64,000 bases of DNA, from assembly GCF_040729435.1 (NCBI RefSeq), contig NZ_CP160398.1, positions 1-64,000 of the forward strand, read 5' to 3'. Each line of letters begins with the position of its first letter. Positions within the stretch are counted from its first letter, which is position 1. This stretch comes from Pseudomonas sp. HOU2. Its GTDB lineage: Bacteria > Pseudomonadota > Gammaproteobacteria > Pseudomonadales > Pseudomonadaceae. Under the pieces are notes generated by a model. That model saw nothing but the letters and a program-made list of their open reading frames with translations. It did no database searches and was not told the origin of the DNA. A program made the translations under genes and the position numbers. Below are positions 55,755 through 64,000 of this stretch, piece after piece.

Positions 55755-56204
55755 TCATTGACCTCCAGCCATGCGGGTCAATGGCGCGAGACCGGTGCTC
55801 AGCGAGCGATTGATCGTGTTGGAAATCGTGCCGCCACCGCCGCCGCCATGACCGGCACTCATGCCAGGCAGGCCGTTGGGGTTGGTCAGCACGTTCATGC
55901 CGGGCATGTCCGAGTTCGGCGTGATTATGTTGCTGCGGATCGAAGCGCCGCTGGCTACGCTGGCAAAGTCACCGTCACTGAGTTCGGTGCTGGTCATCGC
56001 TTGATGGATTCGATCGGAAGGGTTGGCATTGACCGTGGTTGGATACGGGTCTTTGCCACCGCTGCGCCCGATTGCAATGGGCTGGACATCGCGGTTGAGA
56101 ACGATCACGCCATTGCCTTCGGCCTGAACGTTGAAACTGATGAATGTGCTGGCGGCTGATCCAATCAGCAGAAGGCAGGTCAGGCCTTTATTAATATTCC
56201 CCAC
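55755..56204 (-). CDS. fapA: FapA, amyloid chaperone-like protein
   Basis: 149 residues. Signal peptide ends near VQAEG. Body contains GGKDPYPTTVNANPSDRIHQ and a Gly-rich stretch (GHGGGGGGTISN). FapA is the first gene of the operon and is thought to regulate FapC export or fibril assembly. It lies 55 bases downstream of a sigma-54-type promoter. Confidence 0.93.
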   Translation of the reverse strand: MGNINKGLTCLLLIGSAASTFISFNVQAEGNGVIVLNRDVQPIAIGRSGGKDPYPTTVNANPSDRIHQAMTSTELSDGDFASVASGASIRSNIITPNSDMPGMNVLTNPNGLPGMSAGHGGGGGGTISNTINRSLSTGLAPLTRMAGGQ

Positions 56205-56258
56205 GGCGGCAATTCCTTCTTCAGTGGGCTGGCTCTTGTCAGCGTTGGGAAGGAGAGA

Positions 56259-56273
56259 GCGAAAGCTGTGCCG
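56259..56273 (-). promoter_or_regulatory. Sigma-54 promoter of the fap operon
   Basis: Minus strand: CGGCAC-AGCTT-TCGC, preserving GG at -24 and GC at -12 with ten bases between. Differs from TGGCAC-N5-TTGC by two bases. Expected start near 56247, about 43 bases before fapA. Confidence 0.72.
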
Positions 56274-56335
56274 CTTTTAAGTTGTTGTTGGTTTTCAACA
56301 GGTTGGCGATGGGCCGCGCAGCGCTGATACAAATG

Positions 56336-56355
56336 CTGTTTCAGCGCTGAAACAG
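56336..56355. promoter_or_regulatory. Perfect 20-bp palindrome upstream of fap (candidate activator site 1)
   Basis: CTGTTTCAGCGCTGAAACAG, 63 bases upstream of the sigma-54 box. Typical of an enhancer site for a dimeric sigma-54 activator. A related site lies 82 bases further upstream. Confidence 0.7.
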
Positions 56356-56417
56356 TCACCCGGACACCCACAGGGTCAATGGCGGCGCAAAGCTCTGGAA
56401 CAAGGGTTTGCCGGGGA

Positions 56418-56437
56418 CTGTTTCAATGGCGTAACAG
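56418..56437. promoter_or_regulatory. Imperfect palindrome upstream of fap (candidate activator site 2)
   Basis: CTGTTTCAATGGCGTAACAG; shares CTGTTTCA and AACAG with site 1. Centre-to-centre spacing of 82 bases is about eight helical turns, putting both on the same face of DNA. Confidence 0.6.
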
Positions 56438-56539
56438 ATGTTCTTGCAGAATGATGAAGGCCATTTAAACGGCTGCTTTGCGCGGCATCGGGTGTTTCAG
56501 GAATGGACACTTGGGTCCCGAAAGGAGCTGTTTGCCAAG

Positions 56540-57064
56540 TCAATCAGCCATCAAACGCGCGACTGCTTCGAAAGCCTGAAACCGCCGGTCATCCCAGTTG
56601 CCCTGAATGATCTGCAACGGTTGCCCGTGCTGTTCCAGCCAGTCGCGGGTGGCCTGAAAGAATGCCATGCGTTCGCTAAACTGCGGCTGACAGCGTTGGC
56701 CGTCGTCAGTCCAGTCGATCTGCTCCGGCGACAACAGCAGGTGCAGGTCGTAATGCCGGGCCAGCAGTTCGGTTTCCAGCCACGCCGGGCAATCGCCAAA
56801 CAGGGTCTGGCTCCACAGGATGTTGCTCAGCAAATGGGTGTCGAGAATCAGCAATGGCGGTTGCTGCGCCCGAGCCTGATCCTCCCACTGCAACTGCCCA
56901 CGGGCGATGTCGGGGATGTCGTTGAGGCAGGTGTCGCGTGGATTCTGCTCGATGAACCAGCGCACGTATTCGTCCACCCGCAGCCCGCCAAAGCGCTCCT
57001 GAAGGCCAGCGGCCAGCCAGCTTTTGCCGGTGGATTCCGGGCCGGTGAGGACAACCACCTTCAT
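56540..57064 (-). CDS. NadR-type nicotinamide riboside kinase
   Basis: 174 residues. P-loop GPESTGKS at 8-15, the start signature of the NadR kinase domain (MKVVVLTGPESTGKSWLAAG), then RVDEYVRWF and LLILDTHLLSNILWSQTLF. No adenylyltransferase or DNA-binding domain, so it is the kinase module alone. It should phosphorylate nicotinamide riboside brought in by PnuC. ATG overlaps the pnuC stop (57061-57064). Confidence 0.9.
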   Translation of the reverse strand: MKVVVLTGPESTGKSWLAAGLQERFGGLRVDEYVRWFIEQNPRDTCLNDIPDIARGQLQWEDQARAQQPPLLILDTHLLSNILWSQTLFGDCPAWLETELLARHYDLHLLLSPEQIDWTDDGQRCQPQFSERMAFFQATRDWLEQHGQPLQIIQGNWDDRRFQAFEAVARLMAD

Positions 57065-57624
57065 CGCTGCAACGCCGGATCGGCACGCCACTCACGCCAG
57101 CCCTGCAAGGCGATCAGGGTGAACAGCGCATACAGCGCGGCGGTGAGGTACAGGCCTTTGTACAAGAACAGGCCGACGAAAATCACATCCAGCACGAACC
57201 ACAGCGCCCAGCATTGCAGACGTTTCTGCGCCATCCACAATTGCGCAACCAGGCTGAACGCCGTCAGCGCAGCATCGAGCCACGGCTGCGCCGCGTCGGT
57301 CCAGTGCGCCATGGCCGCGCCGAGCAGCAGACTGCCGAGGGCGCCTACGCTCAGACCGAGCAGGATCGAGCGCCGATCCAGACGCGTGACGTCGCGCCCG
57401 TCATGCATCGTCCCGGCGCGGGTCCATTGCCACCAGCCGTAGACTTGCAGCGCGGCGTAAATCACTTGCAACAACATGTCCGAGTACAGCTTCACGTCAT
57501 AGAAGATCCAGCTGTACAGCAACACCATGACCAGGCCGATCGGCCAGCACCACGGATTCTGTTTGACCGTCAGCCACACGGCGATCACACCGAGGGCGGC
57601 GGCAAACAGTTCAAGCCCGGACAT
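57061..57624 (-). CDS. pnuC: PnuC, nicotinamide riboside transporter
   Basis: 187 residues, seven predicted membrane spans. Family features: NPWCWPIGLVMVLLYSWIFY and YGWWQWTRAG in the transporter core, then a WLDAALTAFSLVAQLWMAQK helix. The ATG at 57622-57624 (MSGLELFAAAL) lies upstream of and overlaps the kinase gene, forming a vitamin B3 salvage operon. A longer in-frame start at 57714 runs into the REPIN. Confidence 0.92.
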   Translation of the reverse strand: MSGLELFAAALGVIAVWLTVKQNPWCWPIGLVMVLLYSWIFYDVKLYSDMLLQVIYAALQVYGWWQWTRAGTMHDGRDVTRLDRRSILLGLSVGALGSLLLGAAMAHWTDAAQPWLDAALTAFSLVAQLWMAQKRLQCWALWFVLDVIFVGLFLYKGLYLTAALYALFTLIALQGWREWRADPALQR

Positions 57625-57671
57625 GGGGGTTCCTTGGGGGAATTGACGAGGGAGCGGATTGTACCGAAAAA

Positions 57672-57764
57672 CCTGTAGGAGTGAGCCTGCTCGCGATGGC
57701 GGTGGGTCAGCCACTCTGTGGTTGACTGATACGACGCTATCGCGAGCAGGCTCACTCCTACAGG
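57672..57764. repeat. REPIN-like inverted repeat, family C (GTAGGAGTGAGCCTGCTCGCG)
   Basis: 26-base arms 57672-57697 and 57739-57764 with an inner small hairpin GTCAGCCAC/GTGGTTGAC. Between pnuC and the chemoreceptor gene, 10 bases past the latter's stop. Confidence 0.9.
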
Positions 57765-57773
57765 GGAACGGTG

Positions 57774-59408
57774 TCAGACGCGGAACTGGCGCAGCAATTG
57801 GTTCAGCTGTTCACTCAACTGCCCAAGCTTGACGCTCGCCGCACTCGACTGCTCGGCCGCCAGCGCCGTGCTGTGAGACAGGCCGGCCGCCTGGGTGACG
57901 TTCTGATTGATGTCCTCGACCACATGCGCCTGTTGCAGCGTGGCGCTGGCAATCGAGGCGTTCAGGCCATTGAGATTGCGCAGGGCCTGGCCGATGGCAT
58001 TCAGGCTCGCGCCGGCCAATCCCGCCTGTTCGATGGTCAGTTGCGAGGCCTTGCTGCTGTCGCCAATGACTTTCACCGCCGCTTCGGAATGATTCTGCAG
58101 GCGTTCGATCATGCTCTGGATTTCCGCCGTCGACTTTTGCGTGCGCTGCGCCAGCAACCGTACTTCATCGGCCACCACCGCAAAGCCCCGGCCCTGTTCC
58201 CCGGCGCGGGCCGCTTCGATGGCCGCGTTGAGTGCCAGCAGGTTGGTTTGCTCGGCAATCGAACGGATCACTTCCAGCACACTGCCGATCTGCGTGCTTT
58301 CGGCTGCCAGGGTGCGAATCACTTCGACCGCCTGATCAATGGTTCCGGACAATTTGTCGATCTGTTGCAGGCTGCCGTCGATGTTGATCTGACCCTGCTG
58401 CGCCTGAGCTTCGGCATCGCGCATTTCCGCAGCAGCATGTTCGGCGTTCTTCGCCACATCCTGCACGCCGTAAGTCACTTCGTTGATCGCGGTCGCCACC
58501 AGTTCCATCTGCTGCGATTGCTGTTGGCTGCGCTGCTGGGCCTGGGTCGCGTCGTTACCCAGTTCACTGGACGACTGGCCGAGCGCACTGGCCGAAACCT
58601 GCAAGTCACCGATGACCCGGCGCAACTTGGCGGTGAAGGCGTTGAAGTGATGCGCCAGTTGCGTGACTTCGTCCTGACCGTGGGTGTCGAGGCTGCGGGT
58701 CAGATCGCTTTCGCCGCTGGCGATGTTGGCCATGGCGTTCACGGTTTCCTGCAACGGACGGACGATGCTGCGGGCAATCAAAATTACCAGCAAGGCCATG
58801 ATCACGGCGATCACCAAACCAATCACCGAAGCCTTGATCAACTGCCCCCGGAACTCGCTCTGCACATCATCGACGTAAACGCCCGAACCGAGCACCCAGC
58901 CCCACGGCTCGAACAATTTTACATAGGAAGTTTTCGCCACCGGTTCGCTGGCACCGGGCTTGGGCCAGCGGTAATCGACCATGCCGGCGCCTTTGCTTTT
59001 GGCGATCGCGACCATCTCGTTGAACACCGCGAAACCGTCCGGGTCGCGGATCGCCGAGAGGTTCTGGCCTTCGAGTTTGGGGTTGGTCGGGTGCATGACC
59101 ATCACGGGGGTGAGGTCGTTGATCCAGAAATAGTCGCTCTGGTCGTAGCGCAGGCCGCGAATCGCGGTCAGCGCCTGTTTCTGCGCAGCGTCGCGGGTCA
59201 GGGTGCCGGCAGTTTCCAGGTCGTGGTAGTAGGTCAGCAGGCCGCTGGCGGTCTGCACCACATGCTGGGTTTTCTGCGCCTTGGCGTGGTACAGGTCGTC
59301 GTGGATCTGCTTGAGCATCAACACGCCCAAGGTCAACAACATGACCACGGCCACAATCAAAATGAGCCACAAGCGTCGGCTGATCGACACACTGCGCAAG
59401 CTGTTCAT
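57774..59408 (-). CDS. Methyl-accepting chemotaxis protein with sCACHE sensor
   Basis: 544 residues. N-terminal transmembrane helix, a periplasmic single-CACHE domain ([40 protein letters not shown]), second transmembrane helix (about 190-210), HAMP, then the cytoplasmic coiled coil with the conserved tip [20 protein letters not shown]. Signals through CheA/CheW. sCACHE receptors often sense organic acids such as malate; the ligand here is not known. Confidence 0.93.
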   Translation of the reverse strand: MNSLRSVSISRRLWLILIVAVVMLLTLGVLMLKQIHDDLYHAKAQKTQHVVQTASGLLTYYHDLETAGTLTRDAAQKQALTAIRGLRYDQSDYFWINDLTPVMVMHPTNPKLEGQNLSAIRDPDGFAVFNEMVAIAKSKGAGMVDYRWPKPGASEPVAKTSYVKLFEPWGWVLGSGVYVDDVQSEFRGQLIKASVIGLVIAVIMALLVILIARSIVRPLQETVNAMANIASGESDLTRSLDTHGQDEVTQLAHHFNAFTAKLRRVIGDLQVSASALGQSSSELGNDATQAQQRSQQQSQQMELVATAINEVTYGVQDVAKNAEHAAAEMRDAEAQAQQGQINIDGSLQQIDKLSGTIDQAVEVIRTLAAESTQIGSVLEVIRSIAEQTNLLALNAAIEAARAGEQGRGFAVVADEVRLLAQRTQKSTAEIQSMIERLQNHSEAAVKVIGDSSKASQLTIEQAGLAGASLNAIGQALRNLNGLNASIASATLQQAHVVEDINQNVTQAAGLSHSTALAAEQSSAASVKLGQLSEQLNQLLRQFRV

Positions 59409-59711
59409 AACGCTGTCACTCCGATTTCTTTTTCTTGTAATAAATCAACGCCAGCATCCAACCACGTTTGGGTGGTCAGGCATACGCGACCCAAGTCGAA
59501 TAACGCCGCAGCACTATTAAGGCTTGTCTGTTAGGATTTCGGCCCCGCGCGTGAAAACCTGAATCCAAATTGATATTTCACGGAATTTTGACCGTTTCGT
59601 GTGGATGCTGTGTGCGCGGAATCGGTACAGCAACAAACAGCTACGCTGATCGCAGTGAACGTAAAAAATATTATCGGGGCATGCCACCGTGTATCGCTCT
59701 TTGGGGGACTG
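59409..59711. other. Divergent intergenic region (chemoreceptor / uppP)
   Basis: About 300 bases separating divergent genes. No clear promoter, hairpin or RNA gene was called. A plus-strand frame running through it joins uppP but lacks a ribosome site. Confidence 0.45.
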
Positions 59712-60542
59712 ATGGATCTTTGGACCGCCTTGCAGGCACTGATTCTTGGAGTTGTAGAGGGGCTGACGGAGTTTTTGCCCATTTCCAGTACCGGACACCA
59801 GATCATTGTTGCCGACTTGCTCGACTTCGGCGGCGAACGGGCCATGGCGTTCAACATCATTATTCAGCTCGGCGCGATCCTCGCGGTGGTCTGGGAGTTT
59901 CGCCGCAAGATTCTCGACGTGGTGATCGGCTTGCCGACCCAGCCGAGTGCGCGGCGTTTTACCGCCAACCTGCTGATCGCGTTTCTGCCGGCGGTGGTGC
60001 TGGGGGTGATTTTTGCCGACCTGATCCACCAATACCTGTTCAATCCGATCACCGTTGCGACCGCGCTGGTGGTGGGTGGCGTGATCATGTTGTGGGCCGA
60101 ACGCCGCCAGCATGAAGTGCACGCCGAAACCGTGGACGAGATCACCTGGAAGGACGCGCTGAAAGTCGGTTTCGCGCAGTGTTTGGCGATGATTCCCGGC
60201 ACTTCGCGTTCCGGCTCGACGATCATCGGCGGCCTGTTGTTCGGCCTGTCGCGCAAGACCGCGACCGAGTTCTCGTTCTTCCTGGCGATGCCGACCATGG
60301 TCGGTGCGGCAGTGTACTCCGGTTACAAGTATCGCCAGCTGTTCGTGCCGGCGGACTTCCCGGTGTTCGCCATCGGTTTCATCACCGCGTTCATCTTCGC
60401 CATGATTGCTGTGCGCGGTCTGCTCAAGTTCATCGCCAGCCACAGTTACGCGGCATTCGCCTGGTACCGGATTGTTTTTGGTCTGGTGATTCTGGCGACC
60501 TGGCAGTTCGGCTGGGTCGACTGGTCGGCGGTCAAACCATGA
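59712..60542 (+). CDS. uppP: UppP (BacA), undecaprenyl-diphosphatase
   Basis: 276 residues, multi-span membrane protein that recycles undecaprenyl pyrophosphate for peptidoglycan synthesis and confers bacitracin tolerance. Both signature motifs are intact: [14 protein letters not shown] and [13 protein letters not shown] at 59712 ([10 protein letters not shown]) follows GGGGG at proper spacing; the longer frame upstream is not credible. Stop overlaps the DUF1294 gene start. Confidence 0.96.
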   Translation: MDLWTALQALILGVVEGLTEFLPISSTGHQIIVADLLDFGGERAMAFNIIIQLGAILAVVWEFRRKILDVVIGLPTQPSARRFTANLLIAFLPAVVLGVIFADLIHQYLFNPITVATALVVGGVIMLWAERRQHEVHAETVDEITWKDALKVGFAQCLAMIPGTSRSGSTIIGGLLFGLSRKTATEFSFFLAMPTMVGAAVYSGYKYRQLFVPADFPVFAIGFITAFIFAMIAVRGLLKFIASHSYAAFAWYRIVFGLVILATWQFGWVDWSAVKP

Positions 60543-60967
60543 GTGATTCCCGCGCGCGCCGCCCGGATGGACGCCCATCCGGTGGCGGCGTTCAGCATCT
60601 GAAACTGAAACTCGCAGTGCTGCTGATCGTCTGCGCGCTGCCACTGTTCGGCTCTCTGTCGATGTGGCTGCGCGGCATCTCGCTAGTGCCGTTGACGGCT
60701 TATGGCGTGGTCAGCGTGCTGGCGTTTTTCATGTACTGGGCAGACAAGCGCAAGGCCCGCGCCGATGCCTGGCGCACGCCGGAAAACATCCTGCATGCAC
60801 TCGAACTGGCCGGCGGCTGGCCCGGTGCGCTGATCGCCCAACAGGTGTTCCGGCACAAGACGCGCAAGGTGTCGTTTCAGATTCTGTTCTGGGTCATTGT
60901 GGCGTTGCATCAGGTGTTCTGGATCGACCAGTTGTTTCTCGGTTCGAACCTGCTGTCACTGTTCTGA
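60539..60967 (+). CDS. DUF1294 membrane protein
   Basis: 142 residues, ATG overlapping the uppP stop (ATGA). Three or four membrane spans; DUF1294 signature [20 protein letters not shown] and [20 protein letters not shown]. In some proteins DUF1294 is fused to a cold-shock domain, absent here. Coupled to uppP. Function unknown. Confidence 0.9.
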   Translation: MSDSRARRPDGRPSGGGVQHLKLKLAVLLIVCALPLFGSLSMWLRGISLVPLTAYGVVSVLAFFMYWADKRKARADAWRTPENILHALELAGGWPGALIAQQVFRHKTRKVSFQILFWVIVALHQVFWIDQLFLGSNLLSLF

Positions 60968-60983
60968 ATCACCACAAATCCCT

Positions 60984-61066
60984 CTGTAGGAGCTGCCGCA
61001 GGCTGCGATCTTTTGATCTTTTAAAAAGCAAGATCAAAAGATCGCAGCCTGCGGCAGCTCCTACAG
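60984..61066. repeat. REPIN-like inverted repeat, family A
   Basis: 37-base arms 60984-61020 and 61030-61066 with the core GTAGGAGCTGCCGCAGGCTG. Between the convergent DUF1294 and YjbR genes, immediately followed by nine G. Confidence 0.92.
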
Positions 61067-61074
61067 GGGGGGGG

Positions 61075-61434
61075 TTAGAGCAGTAATCCGATTTGGGTTT
61101 TCTTCGGCAACTTGCTCACCACCAACTGGTGCGAACGCGTCAGCAATCCCTGCAGTTCCTCGGCGCCCAGCGGGTAGGGCGGGTGCATGATGATCCACTG
61201 CGCCCGCGCCAGATAAGGGGCCGGGTGAATACCCGGGCGGTCGCAATGGCCGAGAAACAGATCCTTGTCGACCTTGAACGCCAGTGAGTCCCCGCGCAAC
61301 CCTTGCAGGGCGAACATCTTGTTGCCGGCAATCGAGAACACCCGCACACCGCCCCACTTGTAATCCTCGCGCGCGCCCGGCAAGGCCAGGCAAAAGGCGG
61401 CGACGTCCGCTTCGTTCATTTTTCCCTTGTTCAT
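61075..61434 (-). CDS. MmcQ/YjbR-family protein
   Basis: 119 residues. Typical start NEADVAAFCLALPGAREDYK, KWGGVRVFSIAGNKMFAL and PAPYLARAQWIIMHPPYPL. Such proteins have a DNA-binding-like fold, but no enzyme activity is known. ATG at 61434 (behind GGGGAG) is preferred; it overlaps the LysR stop by 4 bases, so the two are co-translated. An internal ATG (61419) is possible. Followed by a nine-G tract. Confidence 0.85.
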   Translation of the reverse strand: MNKGKMNEADVAAFCLALPGAREDYKWGGVRVFSIAGNKMFALQGLRGDSLAFKVDKDLFLGHCDRPGIHPAPYLARAQWIIMHPPYPLGAEELQGLLTRSHQLVVSKLPKKTQIGLLL

Positions 61435-62339
61435 AACAACCGCTCCCCGCACGCATTGAACGATTCGACCAGGTGATCGATCCACGCCCGCACCGCCGGC
61501 ATTACCCCGCGCCGATGCGGATACACCGCCTGCAACCAGCCGCCGGGCAATGACCATTCGGGTAGTAATTGCACCAGCGCGCCGCTCTCAAGGTCAGCTT
61601 CGCAATACATCATCGGCAGCAGAGTGAAACCCTGGCCGGCCAGCACACAGGCTTTGCGCACGATAAAGTCATCGATGCCCAGCCGCGCCTCCATGTTCAG
61701 TTCGACGCTGTTGCCTTGCTCGTCCAGCAAGCGCACATGCACCATGCGATCGGCCTCCAGTGCGCCGAGCACCGGCAGGTTCTTCAAATCCTGCGGATGA
61801 GTGATGGTTTTGCCCTCGACAAAGGCCGGGCTGGCGACGACGACCATTTGTGCCTGGCGCAGACGTCGAGTCACGAGCAACGGATCTTCATCGCCCAGCT
61901 CGCGTACACGCAGGGCCACGTCGAAGCCTTCGGCGACCAGATCCACCCGGCGATTGAGCAGCACCACCTCCAGTTGCACCTGAGGAAATTTGCCGAGGAA
62001 TTCGCTGATCACCCACGGCAACATTTCTCGCGCCAGACCAGTGGGACAGGACACGCGCAAGCGGCCGCGTGGCTCGCTGGACATGCTGGCGACCGCTTCG
62101 TCGGCCATCTCCGCTTCCAGCAACATCGCCTGACAGTGACGCAAGTAGCGTTCGCCAACAGCGGTCAGGTTCAACTGGCGCGTGGTGCGTTGCAGCAGAC
62201 GGGCGCCGAGGCGCTCTTCGAGTTCGGCAATGCGTCGTGACAGGCGCGACTTGGGAATGCCCAGCAAACGCCCGGCCGCCGCGAAGCCACCGGCCTCGAC
62301 CACCTTGGCAAAATAGTAGAGATCGTTGAGATCCTGCAT
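61431..62339 (-). CDS. LysR-family regulator beside azoR
   Basis: 302 residues. N-terminal winged helix: YYFAKVVEAGGFAAAGRLLG and PKSRLSRRIAELEERLGARL; C-terminal periplasmic-binding-type effector domain. Divergent from the azoreductase gene, the usual arrangement for a LysR activator and its target. ATG at 62337-62339; an in-frame TTG codon just upstream is possible. The effector is probably an electrophile or quinone, inferred from the target. Confidence 0.92.
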   Translation of the reverse strand: MQDLNDLYYFAKVVEAGGFAAAGRLLGIPKSRLSRRIAELEERLGARLLQRTTRQLNLTAVGERYLRHCQAMLLEAEMADEAVASMSSEPRGRLRVSCPTGLAREMLPWVISEFLGKFPQVQLEVVLLNRRVDLVAEGFDVALRVRELGDEDPLLVTRRLRQAQMVVVASPAFVEGKTITHPQDLKNLPVLGALEADRMVHVRLLDEQGNSVELNMEARLGIDDFIVRKACVLAGQGFTLLPMMYCEADLESGALVQLLPEWSLPGGWLQAVYPHRRGVMPAVRAWIDHLVESFNACGERLL

Positions 62340-62351
62340 CAAAAGTCCACC

Positions 62352-62371
62352 GTTCTATCAGTGGGACGAAC
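62352..62371. promoter_or_regulatory. Candidate LysR operator between the regulator and azoR
   Basis: GTTC - 12 bases - GAAC. Position between divergent genes fits an operator. The repeat is short, so the match could be chance. Confidence 0.4.
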
Positions 62372-62464
62372 TATCGCATTGTCGGCGGCTAATCAGCTAT
62401 TGGTTTCTTCCGTAGGATTGTCTCCATTCCGTCGCCGCCGGCGATTCTTTCCAGGAGATTCCAC

Positions 62465-63076
62465 ATGAAACTGCTGCACATCGATTCGAGCATTCTGGGC
62501 GACAACTCCGCTTCCCGTCAGTTGAGCAGCCAAGTCGTCAAAGCCTGGCAAGCCGCCGAGCCAACCGCCGTGGTGACTTACCGCGACCTGGCCGCCGACG
62601 CCATCAGCCACTTCTCGTCGACCACCCTGGTGGCTGCCGGTACCACCGCTGAACTGCGCGACGCCGCACAACAGCATGAAGCCGAACTGAGCGCCTCGAC
62701 CCTGGCCGAATTCATTGCCGCCGACGCCATCGTCATCGCCGCGCCGATGTACAACTTCACCGTACCGACTCAGCTCAAGGCCTGGATCGACCGCGTCGCC
62801 GTGGCCGGCCAGACTTTCCGCTACACCGAAGCCGGCCCTGAAGGCCTGTGCGGTGGCAAGAAAGTGGTGATCGTCTCCACCTCCGGCGGCATCCATGCCG
62901 GTCAGGCCAGCGGCATCGCTCACGAAGAATATCTGAAGCTGGTACTGGGCTTCCTCGGCATCACCGACATCGAAATCGTCCGTGCCGAAGGCCTGGCTTA
63001 TGGCGAAGAAGTACGTAACAACGCGATGAGCGCTGCTCAGGCGAAGATCAGCGAGCAGCTGTTCGCCGCTGCGTAA
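62465..63076 (+). CDS. azoR: FMN-dependent NADH-azoreductase AzoR
   Basis: 203 residues. Flavodoxin-like fold: [20 protein letters not shown] with FMN phosphate-binding loop, [20 protein letters not shown], and [13 protein letters not shown]. Reduces azo compounds and quinones using NADH and FMN, in the cytoplasm. Strong ribosome site AGGAG. The divergent LysR gene probably controls it; related Pseudomonas loci have the same arrangement. Confidence 0.95.
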   Translation: MKLLHIDSSILGDNSASRQLSSQVVKAWQAAEPTAVVTYRDLAADAISHFSSTTLVAAGTTAELRDAAQQHEAELSASTLAEFIAADAIVIAAPMYNFTVPTQLKAWIDRVAVAGQTFRYTEAGPEGLCGGKKVVIVSTSGGIHAGQASGIAHEEYLKLVLGFLGITDIEIVRAEGLAYGEEVRNNAMSAAQAKISEQLFAAA

Positions 63077-63115
63077 GCATTGCGTAAAGACCAGCTGCCG
63101 TTCAGGTAGCGCCTC

Positions 63116-63163
63116 AAAAACTCTGTATTCTGGTTCTGCAAGGGCCGGATGCAGAGTTTTTTG
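63116..63163 (+). terminator. Candidate azoR terminator
   Basis: AAACTCTG / CAGAGTTT separated by 29 bases and ending in TTTTTTG. The large loop lowers certainty. Confidence 0.55.
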
Positions 63164-63313
63164 TTTCTGACTGTTGCATAATCTGGCCCGGGTTATGCAG
63201 TCAAACGATCAACGTCTGAGTGCACCGCTGTGCCGAATCTCCGAACCTCGGGATTTGGGGCGTGTCGGAACACAAAGGATCTTTCGATTGAGTAACACAG
63301 GGTGGGCCATCCG

Positions 63314-64000
63314 ATGATGCGTCTTTGTGCAACGTTACTGATTTGCCTGCTTGGCAGCCTCGGTTCAGTGCATGCCGCGCCCGGGCGACACCCTGTCTGG
63401 AGTGTCGGTTACCACGAGATGACCTTCCTCGATCCGCTGGATCTGCAGCCGATGCGCGCCATCGCCTTCTATCCCTCTAGCGATCGCGAACACACCAGCC
63501 TGCTTGAGGGCTACACCGTCGAGGCGGGCGCCGACACCAAGGTGGCCATCGGCCGCTTCCCGATGCTGATGCTGTCTCACGGCAACACCGGCACGCCGCT
63601 GGCACTGCATGACCTCGCCACCTCGCTGGCACGCAAGGGCTTTGTGGTGGTCGCAGTAATTCATCCCGGCGACAACTCCAAAGACCACAGCCGCCTCGGC
63701 ACCCTGAGCAATCTGTATGGCCGGCCAATCCAGATTTCCGAAGCGATCACCGCCACCCTGGGCGACCCGATGCTCTCGCCGTTCGTCAACGCTGATCAGG
63801 TCGGGGTCATTGGTTATTCGGCCGGTGGCGAAACCGCGTTGATCCTCTCCGGGGCGCAGCCGGATCTGGATCGTCTGCGTCGTTACTGCCAGGAGCGTCC
63901 GGACGACCATGATGCCTGCAATACCCAGGGTGAACTGATCGTCGACCGCGATGATTTGCAGCCAGTGGCCGATCCGCGCGTGCATGCGTTGCTGCTGATG
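63314..64000 (+). CDS. Secreted alpha/beta hydrolase, C-terminus cut by window edge
   Basis: 229 codons to the right edge, no stop reached. A signal peptide (MMRLCATLLICLLGSLGSVH, ending near HAA) is followed by an alpha/beta-hydrolase: HGNTGTP oxyanion loop (LMLSHGNTGTPLALHDLATS), nucleophile Ser in VIGYSAGGETALI, and RRYCQERPDDHDACN with likely disulfide Cys residues. Resembles dienelactone-hydrolase/PAF-acetylhydrolase-like secreted esterases. Ribosome site weak, and either of two adjacent ATGs (63314, 63317) is possible. Substrate unknown. Confidence 0.85.
   Translation, partial: MMRLCATLLICLLGSLGSVHAAPGRHPVWSVGYHEMTFLDPLDLQPMRAIAFYPSSDREHTSLLEGYTVEAGADTKVAIGRFPMLMLSHGNTGTPLALHDLATSLARKGFVVVAVIHPGDNSKDHSRLGTLSNLYGRPIQISEAITATLGDPMLSPFVNADQVGVIGYSAGGETALILSGAQPDLDRLRRYCQERPDDHDACNTQGELIVDRDDLQPVADPRVHALLLM

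Overview
This window is chromosomal DNA from a Pseudomonas of the P. fluorescens group. The reasons are high GC with Pseudomonas codon use, a gacA-uvrC-pgsA-tRNA(Gly/Cys) block, a complete fapABCDEF functional-amyloid operon, a P. fragi-type lipase, a zwf/gnt-type gnd pair, and several P. fluorescens-style inverted REP (REPIN) elements. Almost all of it is ordinary chromosome. The exception is a short A/T-richer insertion between the tRNA-Cys and tRNA-Leu genes.

Layout. 1-3050: the end of a 3-hydroxybutyrate-type locus, with a GntP-family permease behind a sigma-54 promoter and its sigma-54 activator. 3084-8619: yejABEF peptide/microcin C-type ABC importer. 8755-14468: PpiC isomerase, lipase, a three-repeat beta-rich protein, and a DAHP synthase preceded by two aromatic-rich leader peptides and a strong terminator; then a nitrilase-family amidase and an acetyltransferase. 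14596-17656: gacA, uvrC, pgsA. 17717-20525: tRNA-Gly, tRNA-Cys, a small island (VWA-domain protein, IS3-type remnant, duplicated tRNA-Cys 3' half) and tRNA-Leu. 20828-26065: small conserved proteins, msrA, an ABC-F ATPase and topoisomerase IB. 26135-28666: modABC with a perfect ModE-type operator. 28836-34157: nitronate monooxygenase, a large Gly/Trp/Tyr-rich exported protein, a YhdH-type reductase and a GyrI-like protein. 34154-36689: alkylation-repair cluster (2OG oxygenase, alkB, ada), in which Ada has lost three of its four zinc-ligand cysteines. 36785-42359: small proteins and lipoproteins, galU and a phosphoethanolamine transferase. 42634-45937: gnd-zwf-HAD phosphatase operon with ATGA overlaps. 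46040-49448: nhaB, a delta-60-repeat protein and a small protein. 49795-56204: a sigma-54 activator convergent with fapABCDEF. The fap operon has its own sigma-54-type promoter and two upstream palindromes. 56540-61434: NR kinase/PnuC, chemoreceptor, uppP, DUF1294 and YjbR. 61431-64000: LysR regulator, azoreductase and the start of a secreted alpha/beta hydrolase.

Most interesting: the tandem aromatic leader/attenuator region before DAHP synthase; the tRNA-Cys island with matching short repeats at both ends; the Ada protein with an apparently dead phosphotriester-sensing site; and the sigma-54 architecture upstream of the amyloid operon, with a candidate activator gene beside it. Functional statements rest on motif recognition and recalled family knowledge; no database search was run.
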